64,000 bases of DNA, taken from positions 1-64,000 of the forward strand of contig NZ_CAKMSJ010000001.1 of NCBI RefSeq assembly GCF_928381505.1. The letters run 5' to 3'. The notes beneath the pieces were generated by a model, which searched no databases, had not been told where the DNA came from, and saw nothing but the letters and a program-made list of their open reading frames with translations. Of this stretch, positions 33,404-44,035 are shown one piece after another. Position numbers and translations under genes: made by a program. Every line of letters starts with the position of its first letter. Within the stretch, counting starts at the first letter, position 1. Source of the stretch: Rothia endophytica. GTDB lineage: Bacteria; Actinomycetota; Actinomycetes; Actinomycetales; Micrococcaceae.

Positions 33404-34285
33404 TCAGAGCTCCTGAGCAAAGTTGCCCTCAAGCCTACGGAAGAGTGCATCGCCAATCCACAGTGTCACCAATGAGATCAGCAGAGCTATCGGCACCCAG
33501 AAGGTCAGAAGGTTCGGAGGGATGTGAGAGGTGGGTAGAGTCAAAGCCTCGGCACTCAGCGTTGGAATCCAGAAAGCATAGTGAAACAGCTCTACAGCAA
33601 CCGTAAGCGGGTTGAGCATATAAACGGTCATCACCCACGGGTAAAGGGTATCCCTCACCATGGTCCAGGAGTAGAGTACCGGCGAGAACCAGGTCGCCAC
33701 CATTAGAAGCATATCTACGATGTTTTCAGAATCCCGGAAGAATACATTAGCAACACCGAAGATGAGGCCTAGCCCTGCAGAAAATAGCATGATGATAGCC
33801 ATTCCCACAAAAGCAGCACCCAACTGCTTGATATCGGGGCTCCACCCAGCGAAGAAACAGGCAATCAGCAAGACCAGAATCTGCGGAACAAAATGGATGA
33901 GTGCTACCCAAATCGTTGAGACAGAAAATAGCTCGCGCGGCAGATAGATTTTCTTGATCAGAGCGCCATTTACAACCATGGCTTTAGCGCCATTACTGAA
34001 ACCTTCAGAGAAGAAATTGATAACAATCATTCCTGAGAACAGGTAAATCGCGTAATTCTGCATACCTCGCTCAAGGCCCAGAAAAAGACCCATGGCGATA
34101 TAGAAGACACCGAATTGAACACCGGGTTTAATGTAGGACCACAAGATGCCCAAAACAGATCCGCGATACCGAACCTGAATTTCTTTGTCGACCAGAAGCT
34201 TAAGAAGGTACCGGTTTTTGAGAACGTCCCTTAGCCCCCTGCCACGACCGGGAGGCAGCAGGGGGGAATGGGTTGAAATACTCAT
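33404..34285 (-). CDS. Polysaccharide ABC exporter permease (Wzm)
   Basis: A 293-residue ABC-2 type membrane protein with about six hydrophobic segments (SYIKPGVQFGVFYIAMGLFLG, LFSGMIVINFFSEGFSNG, FVPQILVLLIACFFAGW, and a C-terminal pair). The N-terminal cytosolic helix and YRGSVLGILWSYIKP are characteristic of Wzm/RfbD permeases. With Wzt it should flip a lipid-linked galactan across the membrane. Its start overlaps the stop of the galactosyltransferase gene by four bases. Confidence 0.88.
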   Translation of the reverse strand: MSISTHSPLLPPGRGRGLRDVLKNRYLLKLLVDKEIQVRYRGSVLGILWSYIKPGVQFGVFYIAMGLFLGLERGMQNYAIYLFSGMIVINFFSEGFSNGAKAMVVNGALIKKIYLPRELFSVSTIWVALIHFVPQILVLLIACFFAGWSPDIKQLGAAFVGMAIIMLFSAGLGLIFGVANVFFRDSENIVDMLLMVATWFSPVLYSWTMVRDTLYPWVMTVYMLNPLTVAVELFHYAFWIPTLSAEALTLPTSHIPPNLLTFWVPIALLISLVTLWIGDALFRRLEGNFAQEL

Positions 34286-36309
34286 CGACGGAGCTCAGAC
34301 TCTGTTTGCTGATCGAATGTTTCTTGCCACGCTTCGTAGGAAGCAACGCGTGCTGCAGCATCTCTATACTGCTGGCGCAAGGACGCCCACTCGCGGTAAA
34401 GACGAGCATGAAGCTTTGTTGCCCTTGCGAGGTTGGCACGCAACTGCTGGGGATCGCGCTGATACCAGAAAACTCCAGTACCTTCAGCATTGGTAACCAG
34501 CACTGAATCAAACTTAGAAACAGTCCACCAGCGGTTTTCAGAGTAATTCAACTGAATCTGAGGGTGCTTTTTAGCGAGGTCGTCCACCGGTTTAAACAGC
34601 TGACGCCCTACGGTAGAAACAGCCCAGGGAATCAGCTTCTGGTAACCGGGTGACTTGAAATTCCGCCTTCCCTTGAAGGGTGGCTTATTCGTCTTAGGCT
34701 GGGGGTAATCATCCAGATCGGTCTTAAGCTGAGCGTCCCGGAACTCTTTAACCTTGCCCCTAATAACGGGCAGGCGTTCACTCAGTGAGGGGTGAAGATG
34801 TTCAGGGCCCGATAGGAGATCCTCGATTGCCATCAAACGGCCCTCTTCGGTGTAATACTGCATAGAAAGCGCGTGCTTGACATCCAGGAAGAGGGACTCT
34901 CTGAGAACTGATCCGCCCTTATCGAAGGGTGAATGAATCAGTGCTGTAATGAGTCGGTTGCGTTCGTGGAAGTAGGCCTGCCAACCTACTGAATCATCTT
35001 TGTCCTGCCACGAGACATGCCACAGAGCAGCACCGGGGAAGGAGACGGTAGCAAATCCGGCCTCTTTCGCTCGGAGCCCGTATTCAGCGTCGTCCCACTT
35101 GAGGAATAGGGGTAGTGACAAACCAATCTGCTTAATAACCTCGGTGGGGATGAGGCACATCCACCAGCCGTTGTAATCAACATCTACACGGCGGTGCATC
35201 CAGTGGGTGCTCCGCAAGTTCATCTTTCCCAAGTCGTGTCCCAAAGACATGTCTTCGTGTGGGCGATCGTAGAAAGTGCGCCAGGGGTTAACTACCTCAC
35301 CATAAGCGTGCAGAACTGAGCGGTCGTACATATCAAACATATGGCCACCCACGATGGTGGGGTTCTTGCAGTAATCGGCAAAAGTGATCATTCTCAGGAT
35401 GGACTCGGGTTCAACCACAACATCGTCATCCAGGAGCAACACATAGTCACTTCCGTTATTAACCGATTCGTACATGCCTCGAGCGAAGCCGCCGGACCCG
35501 CCAAGGTTGCCCTGGTTAATAATCCGGAACTTCCCGGCTAGAGGTGCAACCACTTCTTCGAAATCAGGGTGATCTGAAACCTTTTCAGTTCCCTGATCTA
35601 CGATGAGAATTTCTTTGACGCTGTCTAGGGCGTCAAGGTTCTCGCCCAGTGACCGAATGTTATCGATGCAGTACTGGACTTTGTTCATGGTGGTGATCTG
35701 GACGGTAGCTTTGCCGCCTTCATCTCCTAGGCGGGGGGTAATAGCGCCTGCCCACTCAGCCTCGACCAGAGTGACATCACTCTTGGTTGCGGAAAGGTCA
35801 AACCAGTACCAGCCGCCGTCGCCAAAGGGCGCCAGAGTTAGATTGAACTTTGAGGTCATAGCCCCCGCTACAACCGCAGCATCAACGCGCTGGATTACCC
35901 CTCGAGCGTTAGATTTATAGACAACTACCATGCCCTCGCCCTCAGTATGAACTCTAAGAGTTACAGACTGAAGTGAGGTCCAACGGCGCCAGTATGATGC
36001 AGGGAAAGCATTGAAATATGTTCCAAAAGAAACAGTTTTCCCCGCAGAGATCTGAGCTGAACGTCGACCTAGGACATCAGGTTGGTTGGCTTTGGAAAGT
36101 GCAGAATTCGTAGCTGCATTTTCTTGGGCAGCGGCGGCTGCAGCGATGGTATCAGCTGCATTGCCGTCCAGTCGTGTGGGAAGGTGCACGCCTGTAGCGT
36201 TACCACCATCAATATAAAGCGGGATAACGTCAGTTTGAACAGCTTCAGGCAAAATAACGCGTTGAAGTACGCGCTGAGGGGCCACCTCAGTTGTAGTCGT
36301 TGTGCTCAT
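34282..36309 (-). CDS. Galactofuranosyltransferase GlfT2-like
   Basis: A 675-residue processive GT-A glycosyltransferase that uses UDP-galactofuranose. An N-terminal beta-rich domain (to about residue 205) precedes the GT2 catalytic domain. GGSGGFARGMYE is near residue 270, the metal-binding LLDDDVVVEPES near 292, WDDAEYGLRAKEAGF near 405 and HVSWQDKDDSVGWQAYFHER near 430. All of these have counterparts in mycobacterial GlfT2, which builds the arabinogalactan galactan. It is slightly longer than GlfT2 (about 640). Its neighbours are glf, which makes the donor, and the Wzm/Wzt exporter. Confidence 0.92.
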   Translation of the reverse strand: MSTTTTTEVAPQRVLQRVILPEAVQTDVIPLYIDGGNATGVHLPTRLDGNAADTIAAAAAAQENAATNSALSKANQPDVLGRRSAQISAGKTVSFGTYFNAFPASYWRRWTSLQSVTLRVHTEGEGMVVVYKSNARGVIQRVDAAVVAGAMTSKFNLTLAPFGDGGWYWFDLSATKSDVTLVEAEWAGAITPRLGDEGGKATVQITTMNKVQYCIDNIRSLGENLDALDSVKEILIVDQGTEKVSDHPDFEEVVAPLAGKFRIINQGNLGGSGGFARGMYESVNNGSDYVLLLDDDVVVEPESILRMITFADYCKNPTIVGGHMFDMYDRSVLHAYGEVVNPWRTFYDRPHEDMSLGHDLGKMNLRSTHWMHRRVDVDYNGWWMCLIPTEVIKQIGLSLPLFLKWDDAEYGLRAKEAGFATVSFPGAALWHVSWQDKDDSVGWQAYFHERNRLITALIHSPFDKGGSVLRESLFLDVKHALSMQYYTEEGRLMAIEDLLSGPEHLHPSLSERLPVIRGKVKEFRDAQLKTDLDDYPQPKTNKPPFKGRRNFKSPGYQKLIPWAVSTVGRQLFKPVDDLAKKHPQIQLNYSENRWWTVSKFDSVLVTNAEGTGVFWYQRDPQQLRANLARATKLHARLYREWASLRQQYRDAAARVASYEAWQETFDQQTESELRR

Positions 36310-36320
36310 GTTTCCTTACC

Positions 36321-37646
<1,326 letters not shown>

Positions 37647-37840
37647 CTATTACTCATCGATTTGGCTGAGAAGTCAGTGTGATTATTCCCCGGTCTGGGA
37701 TGCTGACTAATTGTGGTGGGCTAAGCCACCGGAGAAATTATTTGGCGATCGATCACCACATGCTCAAAATCAACCGTGAAAAGTTGCATCACGGATATAT
37801 GCCCTTGATAGGGCGCTTCTCCAGAAATGTAATGGACGGC

Positions 37841-40800
37841 ATGGATATTAGATTGTTGGTTGAAAGTCCCTCGAAAACGGAGTTCACCGCTGTGCATCTG
37901 CGGTACACCGGCACTGTTTCTGGCGTCCTGCTACAAGAAAAACTACAAGAATTTTTCGGGTCAGAAAGCCATGAATGGGCCATAGCCAGCACCCCCATCA
38001 GGGAGTTATTAGTTGGGCAGCCTCCCCTACTCAACGGATCCATCGTGGAATCTTATCGGGGTAAAGGTGCTGTGGAAGGAGCATCAACGATCTACAGTGC
38101 CGAGATCATGCACGGCCCAGACTCTAGAAAAGCATTTTCCCTTTCACGAGGACGGTGGAGCATCGGCCGATATAACTGCGACATCACCCTGAATGACCCC
38201 AGTATGCACCCGATTGAAGGTTATATGAGGGTGGACCATTCAGGGGTTACCTACAGCTCAAAGCTAAACAGCCACGCTATACAGACTGAATCTCTCATCA
38301 AAATTGGCAACAGCGTGCTTAGGATAGGTGAGCCGCGAAGATTCTCCGATTCCTTCAGGGATACTGACGATGTAGAAATAGAACTCCCTGCTCCTCGCCC
38401 CAAAGCGCTGCAGGTTGCCATGATTCTCATGCCACTCATCGTAGGGCTGACGATAGCTCTCTTCACCGGTTTATGGTTGATTCTAGCTATGTCGGTAGCT
38501 TCATCAATGCTAATGGCGCTGCATATGATCTCTCACCGTGGTGAAAGCCGAAAGACCCGGAATGCTGTGTTGGAAGCAGCTGCACGTGATCTGGCCAATG
38601 TTAGACAGTTCGGTGCCCTTTCAATCGGTCAAGAAATAGTTCTAGGGCATCATCAGCGTGAAACTAAGATACGTAGTAAACAGCGAGAGCTCTCAAACCC
38701 TCCACTGATCGATGCAGCTCCCTTTATAGTTAGCATTGGGCAGGCAGCTGAACTCATGCCGACCCTTCCAGTTCATACTCAACGGTTGGCTCTTGTACAT
38801 CTGTTGGCAGGGAGTAGTCACGTGAGTATTTTGGTGACGCCGGCTGATAGCAGGTCATATCACCAATTAGTACAGCCTCTGCTGGCTCACCCATCAAGCC
38901 ATCTGATAAGGAGGCTTGATTCCGGGGCAACGGGAATTATTATCTGTGAAAGAAAGCCCGCCATATCACCTCAGAAGGCGATAATTTTCTCTCTCTCGAG
39001 CGACGAAGCCCCTACCTACAGCGGTGTTTGCTTGCGGGATAGAGGAGTAAATGTAGATGGCATTAGTGAATCTACCTACCGGGCTCTAGTTAGTTCCCTA
39101 CCTACTCAAGCACTCAACAAGGCAGGGCATTCTATTGCTGGTTCAAGAACCAGCGACATCGAATATTTTGCCGCTCCCCCTGAGAACCCATTCCAAGACG
39201 CCGAAGACGTACATTTCTTTGCCGGAATCGAACCCGAAACCGGGGCTACGCTCACCTACGGTTTAAATACCCATGGCCCTCACTTTCTGTGTGCAGGCAC
39301 CACAGGCTCCGGGAAATCACAGTTCCTACGCTCAGCGCTCTGGTCCATGGCTCTAACGGCCCCGCCCACCCGCCTAAGCTTTATCCTGATTGATTTTAAG
39401 GGCGGTGCAGGTCTTGGCCCTCTAACAACTCTACCCCACTGCGTTTCTTCCATCACTGATCTCGATATCACGCAACTCTCCCGTACATTAAAATACTTAC
39501 GCGCAGATTTGAAAAAGCGGGAAAAGGCCTTCCACCAAGCCGGAGTAAGCTCCCATAAGGACTACCGTGCTTTGATCTTGGGCGCTGAAACGGATCTAGA
39601 CTTTCCTGAAGTTGTGATTTGTATCGATGAGTTCAAAATGCTGGTCGACCAACACCCCATCATTATGAATGAAATTATGCGAATAGCCACCATAGGTCGT
39701 TCGCTGGGATACCATCTTTTTCTCGCTACTCAGCGTCCGCAGGGAGCCGTATCTGCTGAAATCAGAGCAAACATCGCCACGGCTTTCTGCTTGAGAGTTA
39801 GTTCCACGCAAGACTCCTACAACGTCATATCAACGGAGGACGCCGCGTCCATTCCTGCCCGCTCCCCCGGGGTTGGGTACGCAAAGGACTCCGAAAACCG
39901 CCTCATAAAATTTCAAGCACCACTCATCAACGGTTACTACGGGGCCACAGAATCCGAGGTTATTTCTATTTCAGCGGTGTGTAGCCAGGGCACCGATGAT
40001 GGCCTAGGCCAAGCAGCTCAAGCTCTTACAGATAAAGAGCTAACTACCCTGTGCTCTGCTCTATCAAAGCAGCCATCTTTTGCTGAAAAGAGCTATACAC
40101 CCATCGCCCCTTCTCTCAGTCCCCGGCCATACAGTGTTAGCGCTTCACCGCTCAGCCTCAACATTGGCGTTCTCGAAGTGCCTGATGCGGGTATCCAGAA
40201 CCAATGGTGGTGGGAAGAAGATGACGGCTGCCTTCTTTTCCTTGCTTCACCGGTTGAACGCAATGAGCATGTCTTTACGCTGATGGAACAAGCTCTAAGT
40301 AACGGTTCGTCTGTCTTTTGTTTCTCCCCATCAGAACAATTCATTCATCGGGTGAAAACACGATTCCCAGCCTCCGCTGCCAACTGCTATGCCTACTCTA
40401 TGAAAGACATCGATTTTGTGCGAGGTGCTGTAGAAACACTTATACCGACACGGTCACCAACGCTGCTAGTTTTAGATTGTTTGGATCAAATCCAAGACAC
40501 TATGGCACGATACCCAGATTTTGAGACACAAATATTAGACCTTCTGTCCCCAGTGGGCCACTGCACTGTGAAAACGATATGTACGGCCTCATCCTTGCCC
40601 CGAGGCAAATTCCAGCAGCTTTTCGCTAACGTACTCTTTTCGGCCTCCTACCTTGAGACAGATCCGTTGAGGTCCCACCGCAAAGAATACAACCGACCCC
40701 ATGAAGGCCAGTTTTCTGTTGAGGGCACCGCCGTTCAATCGTTGGTGGGCGACGCCGCAGAGAACGGGGTGGTATGCCTTGCGCTTCCAGACCCAGAATT

Positions 40801-41488
40801 TAGTCCAATAATTCAACAGGTCGATAAAAAGCTAGTACTGGGCCAACTCCCTACTCACCTGTCGCTAAAGGATGTACCTGAGCTTACTGAAAAAGATGGG
40901 TGGCGCATCGGGATAACAAGAAATGGATCCGCTGTCGGTCTGCCCAAGCTGGGTGGCAACTTTATAGCTGTTTCTGGGAAGAAAGGAGGCGGTAAAACGA
41001 ATTTTCTGCGGTCCCTGATGGAAATGAACAAACAGCAATCAGCTATATTTCTACCTGGTGAAGCTGGATCAACGCTGAAGCAGTTTAAGGACGCTCTTAT
41101 CAGTAGCTGTGATGGCCATAAAGATCTTCCTATCCTCTGTATTGATAATCTGCATCTTCTCAACGAAGAGATACAGAGGTTCATCCTTCAGGAAAGAGAC
41201 AGTTTTTCAAAAGTTATCGTGGCCTACACCCCATGGCCCAGATGGAGTACTTCTCCTATCCTGTCTGCTCTGTCCGGAACAGAAACTGGGCTGGTATTAG
41301 CACCCACCTCGGTATCTGATCTGAGCTTTTACACAGGAGCAGCCCTACCCTGGGATCTAAAAACTGATGGCAAGGTTCCGCCTGGCAGAGGGGTGCTCAT
41401 CGATCATGGAACGACCCTTGCTTTTCACGTCCCACTGAGAGCGGTGCCTAGGAAAACTGGCGAGTATGACGAAGCAATGGCTGAGTAA
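37841..41488 (+). CDS. FHA-domain FtsK/SpoIIIE ATPase, EssC/EccC-like
   Basis: About 1215 residues in the layout of type VII secretion ATPases. An N-terminal FHA-like domain (LSRGRWSIGRYNCDITLND near residue 100) is followed by two membrane segments (about 190-231) and tandem FtsK-like modules. The first module is intact, with Walker A AGTTGSGKSQF near 486, Walker B VVICIDEF near 591, and LATQRP. The middle module has no Walker A. The last has GKKGGGKT near 1045 but a weak Walker B (LCIDN). The frame reaches up to GTG 37679, but the extra 54 residues look non-conserved, so the start MDIRLLVESP is preferred. No WXG100, EccB/D or mycosin gene is nearby. Confidence 0.85.
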   Translation: MDIRLLVESPSKTEFTAVHLRYTGTVSGVLLQEKLQEFFGSESHEWAIASTPIRELLVGQPPLLNGSIVESYRGKGAVEGASTIYSAEIMHGPDSRKAFSLSRGRWSIGRYNCDITLNDPSMHPIEGYMRVDHSGVTYSSKLNSHAIQTESLIKIGNSVLRIGEPRRFSDSFRDTDDVEIELPAPRPKALQVAMILMPLIVGLTIALFTGLWLILAMSVASSMLMALHMISHRGESRKTRNAVLEAAARDLANVRQFGALSIGQEIVLGHHQRETKIRSKQRELSNPPLIDAAPFIVSIGQAAELMPTLPVHTQRLALVHLLAGSSHVSILVTPADSRSYHQLVQPLLAHPSSHLIRRLDSGATGIIICERKPAISPQKAIIFSLSSDEAPTYSGVCLRDRGVNVDGISESTYRALVSSLPTQALNKAGHSIAGSRTSDIEYFAAPPENPFQDAEDVHFFAGIEPETGATLTYGLNTHGPHFLCAGTTGSGKSQFLRSALWSMALTAPPTRLSFILIDFKGGAGLGPLTTLPHCVSSITDLDITQLSRTLKYLRADLKKREKAFHQAGVSSHKDYRALILGAETDLDFPEVVICIDEFKMLVDQHPIIMNEIMRIATIGRSLGYHLFLATQRPQGAVSAEIRANIATAFCLRVSSTQDSYNVISTEDAASIPARSPGVGYAKDSENRLIKFQAPLINGYYGATESEVISISAVCSQGTDDGLGQAAQALTDKELTTLCSALSKQPSFAEKSYTPIAPSLSPRPYSVSASPLSLNIGVLEVPDAGIQNQWWWEEDDGCLLFLASPVERNEHVFTLMEQALSNGSSVFCFSPSEQFIHRVKTRFPASAANCYAYSMKDIDFVRGAVETLIPTRSPTLLVLDCLDQIQDTMARYPDFETQILDLLSPVGHCTVKTICTASSLPRGKFQQLFANVLFSASYLETDPLRSHRKEYNRPHEGQFSVEGTAVQSLVGDAAENGVVCLALPDPEFSPIIQQVDKKLVLGQLPTHLSLKDVPELTEKDGWRIGITRNGSAVGLPKLGGNFIAVSGKKGGGKTNFLRSLMEMNKQQSAIFLPGEAGSTLKQFKDALISSCDGHKDLPILCIDNLHLLNEEIQRFILQERDSFSKVIVAYTPWPRWSTSPILSALSGTETGLVLAPTSVSDLSFYTGAALPWDLKTDGKVPPGRGVLIDHGTTLAFHVPLRAVPRKTGEYDEAMAE

Positions 41489-41819
41489 ACATCAAGATGA
41501 TAATTGCTCCACTCAGCAATACCACCGGCACACCATATAAAGGTGCGTTGCTTAGAGCAGTTTGAACTCCAATCACAACACCAAAGAATTGCCACACCAG
41601 AATGAGCGCGCGGCTAAAAGGGCGATGCTTCCAGAACGCCACCACACCGATAACCAGAGATAAGGCAATCAGTAGAAAAAATGAGCCTACGACTGATGCC
41701 CCTCTCAGATCATTCGCTGTCATCACACCGCTCACTGTAAAAAAGAGCAGAGCTAGAACCTCCAGCGCCACAAGGCTAACGGTAAGCTTTACCGCCGCAG
41801 GTAAGGGTTGCTGAGACAT
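41448..41819 (-). CDS. Small four-helix membrane protein
   Basis: A 123-residue hydrophobic protein with four predicted membrane helices (about residues 10-32, 44-63, 71-88 and 95-112) and no soluble domain. Its function is not recognised. Its 3' end overlaps the convergent end of the FtsK-type gene by 41 bases. An upstream neighbour is whiB1, which is divergent. It could be a small polytopic partner of the ATPase, but this is only position-based. Confidence 0.7.
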   Translation of the reverse strand: MSQQPLPAAVKLTVSLVALEVLALLFFTVSGVMTANDLRGASVVGSFFLLIALSLVIGVVAFWKHRPFSRALILVWQFFGVVIGVQTALSNAPLYGVPVVLLSGAIIILMFTQPLLRHTRQFS

Positions 41820-42010
41820 TATTAGCGCCTTTTCTTCTCATTCTCTAATATCACTTTTACTAGCCTAAGGGCACTTTCGTGGCAGTTCTCACTCAGAAAC
41901 ACCCCCAAGGTATGCCCTGTGATATTTCACTCAGCCGTTGGTGCCAATTTTCGTCACTACCCCCCTTGTCTGAAGACCCATAACGTGGGAAAGTTAGTGG
42001 AGTTCAGCTT

Positions 42011-42066
42011 TGGCTCCTTACTATAAGGGGCCAAATTTTATAGTTAGTTGCTGAAAACTTTTCAGC
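42011..42066. promoter_or_regulatory. Two dyads upstream of whiB1
   Basis: TGGCTCCTTA-CTA-TAAGGGGCCA (42011-42033) is a 10-3-10 inverted repeat with one mismatch. GCTGAAAACTTTTCAGC (42050-42066) is a perfect 8-1-8 repeat. They are about 40 bases apart, centre to centre, and lie within 100 bases of the whiB1 start, suggesting operators or leader hairpins. Confidence 0.55.
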
Positions 42067-42102
42067 TTTAGTTATTCCGGTAACACCTAGGAGAGCATGC
42101 TA

Positions 42103-42351
42103 ATGGATTGGCGAAGCCGTGCTGCTTGTCTTGAAAAAGACCCCGAACTCTTTTTCCCCGTAGGAAATACTGGACCAGCGCTTCTTCAAATAGAAGAAGC
42201 TAAGAACGTCTGCCGTTCTTGCACTGTGATGGATACCTGCCTCCAGTGGGCCATTGAAACTGGCCAGGATTCAGGTGTTTGGGGCGGTATGAGTGAAGAC
42301 GAACGAAGGGCTATGAAGCGACGCGCAGCGCGCGCGCGGCGTGCGTCCTAA
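42103..42351 (+). CDS. whiB1: WhiB1-type iron-sulfur transcription regulator
   Basis: An 82-residue Wbl protein. Cys9, Cys37, Cys40 and Cys46 ligate a [4Fe-4S] cluster, and GVWGGMSEDERRAMKRR is the Wbl turn plus the basic tail. The start MDWRSRAACLEKDPELFFP matches mycobacterial WhiB1, which binds the primary sigma factor and is sensitive to nitric oxide. ATG 42103 follows GGAGAG at seven bases; the ATG two codons earlier is less likely. A strong terminator follows. Confidence 0.94.
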   Translation: MDWRSRAACLEKDPELFFPVGNTGPALLQIEEAKNVCRSCTVMDTCLQWAIETGQDSGVWGGMSEDERRAMKRRAARARRAS

Positions 42352-42378
42352 GGTCAGACCATACTGCACAGATATAGC

Positions 42379-42412
42379 AAAAGAAGGAGAGCTTTCAAGC
42401 TCTCCTTCTTTT
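42379..42412 (+). terminator. Terminator after whiB1
   Basis: AAAAGAAGGAGAGCTT and its complement form a near-perfect 16-bp stem ending in CTTCTTTTCTTT. It lies between whiB1 and the convergent kinase gene. Confidence 0.9.
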
Positions 42413-42446
42413 CTTTAACACTGCTTTTCGAAGCCGATCGCTGCGC

Positions 42447-43991
42447 TTAGCCCGATAGCAAAACTTCTATAGTGACAAGCGTTCCGTGAGGTTTAACCGA
42501 GCTCCAATGGATACTGCCACCCAATTCACTTGAAACAAGTGTCTTTACAATTTGTGTGCCCAAACCTGAGGATGAATCGCCGCTTTCCAACATCAACCTG
42601 GTTTCATCGGTGAGGCCAACTCCATTATCAGCAACGCTCACCACCATAATATGATCGCCGTTGGGTTTGTAGTCGTGCGAGCAGCTTAGAGTTACCTCGC
42701 CAGTTTGTCCGGCTAAGCCGTGCTCAACAGCATTTGCCACAACCTCGTTGATAACCAGTGCCAGGGGCGTAGCAATTTGGCTGGGGAGTTTACCGAAGGA
42801 CCCAACAATTCGCGTATGGACGTGCTGATCTGGAGACGCCAGCTCAGCAGCTAGGTTGAATTGCCTGCCGATGAGGTCATCGAAATTGACCTCCTGAGTC
42901 AGACCTTGAGAAAGCGCTTCATGCACCATCGCAATCGTAGAAACCCTGCGCATGGCCTGCTCTAGACCTTCCTTAGCCTCAACGCTGTTCATGCGTCGAG
43001 ATTGTAAACGTAGGAGGGCTGAAACGGTCTGGAGATTATTCTTCACCCGATGATGTATCTCGCGGATTGTTGCATCCTTAGACATCATCTCAAGCTCGCG
43101 GCGGCGTAGCTCCGTCACGTCTCTACAGAGTAATAAGGCTCCGTAGCGTTCTTCGCCTAGTCGCGAGAATTGCCGTAGAGGAATCGCCCGGAAAGTAACA
43201 TTTTGCCGCTTAGCCTTAATTTCAGCTCGCCAGGGCATACGACCTGTGAGCACCAAAGGTAGAGTCTCATCTGCTTTTTCACCGGCTGGAAGAAGAGACC
43301 GGGTGAGATGCAGCAGGCTCTCTCCTACCATGTCTCCGCTGAACCCTAAACGTTTATAGATAGATAGGGCGTTGGGGGACGCATAGAGTACGCTGCCATC
43401 AGTATCGAGCATGAGCAGGCCATCACTGACACGCGGATTACCGTGAGCAGTTCCTACCGGTGCCGAAAATTCTGGCCAGGCGCCCCTCGATACCATTTGT
43501 AGTAAATGGTGGGCAACGTCCCTATACACTCGTTCTGCTTGCTGCCGTTTCCTGGTTCCCAGGTTTTCTCGATGTACCGAGAGCAGTGCCACCGGACGTC
43601 CATTTCTGATGAGAGGGATAAATTCAGTATCGAGAATTATGTCTTTGATGGTGTGCTCGTCGTCAGTCCCTTTAGGCGTATGACTGTTCCAGCTGGCTAC
43701 AGCCCTCTCTAAAAGACCGGCACTAAGCTGCTGCCCTACCCGGTCGGTATGAAAGACCGTGTGAGTGGTGGACGGACGAATTTGGGCTAGGCACAGAAAG
43801 CCTGCATCTGATTCAAGAGGCTGGGAAAGGAGGTGGTGATTGCCGTCGAGAACTGCTTCTGGAACCCATAGAAGGATGTCGCAGTACCCCGTATCAGCGA
43901 TGATTTGCCATTCATTAGTGAGCAGATGTAGCCACTCAATATCGCCCGGACCAAAAGCTCCGCTGCGAGAGAGCGTGTCGATTAATGGCAT
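42447..43991 (-). CDS. Sensor histidine kinase, PdtaS-like
   Basis: A 514-residue soluble HisKA_2/HWE-type kinase. An N-terminal GAF-like region (about residues 1-160) and a PAS domain (about 190-290) precede the phosphoacceptor EIHHRVKNNLQTVSALLRLQ near residue 305. The HATPase N box is near INEVVANAVEHG and the G box near DSSSGLGTQIVKTLVSSEL. No membrane segment is seen, as in mycobacterial PdtaS, which pairs with the ANTAR regulator PdtaR. The regulator gene is not in this window. A WhiB1 gene nearby fits the usual actinobacterial neighbourhood. Confidence 0.9.
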   Translation of the reverse strand: MPLIDTLSRSGAFGPGDIEWLHLLTNEWQIIADTGYCDILLWVPEAVLDGNHHLLSQPLESDAGFLCLAQIRPSTTHTVFHTDRVGQQLSAGLLERAVASWNSHTPKGTDDEHTIKDIILDTEFIPLIRNGRPVALLSVHRENLGTRKRQQAERVYRDVAHHLLQMVSRGAWPEFSAPVGTAHGNPRVSDGLLMLDTDGSVLYASPNALSIYKRLGFSGDMVGESLLHLTRSLLPAGEKADETLPLVLTGRMPWRAEIKAKRQNVTFRAIPLRQFSRLGEERYGALLLCRDVTELRRRELEMMSKDATIREIHHRVKNNLQTVSALLRLQSRRMNSVEAKEGLEQAMRRVSTIAMVHEALSQGLTQEVNFDDLIGRQFNLAAELASPDQHVHTRIVGSFGKLPSQIATPLALVINEVVANAVEHGLAGQTGEVTLSCSHDYKPNGDHIMVVSVADNGVGLTDETRLMLESGDSSSGLGTQIVKTLVSSELGGSIHWSSVKPHGTLVTIEVLLSG

Positions 43992-44035
43992 GCTATTTCT
44001 TCCTTGGACTGTCTATCAGGGCCAATAGCGGCACT

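Noticed and set aside
37679-37840. An N-terminal extension of the FtsK-type protein from GTG 37679
   Set aside because: The extra residues look unlike a domain, and no ribosome-binding site precedes the GTG. A later start fits the fold better, though this is not proven.
41919-41930. A CRP-type site upstream of whiB1 (GTGATATTTCAC)
   Set aside because: The half-sites are separated by four bases rather than six, so it does not fit the CRP consensus.
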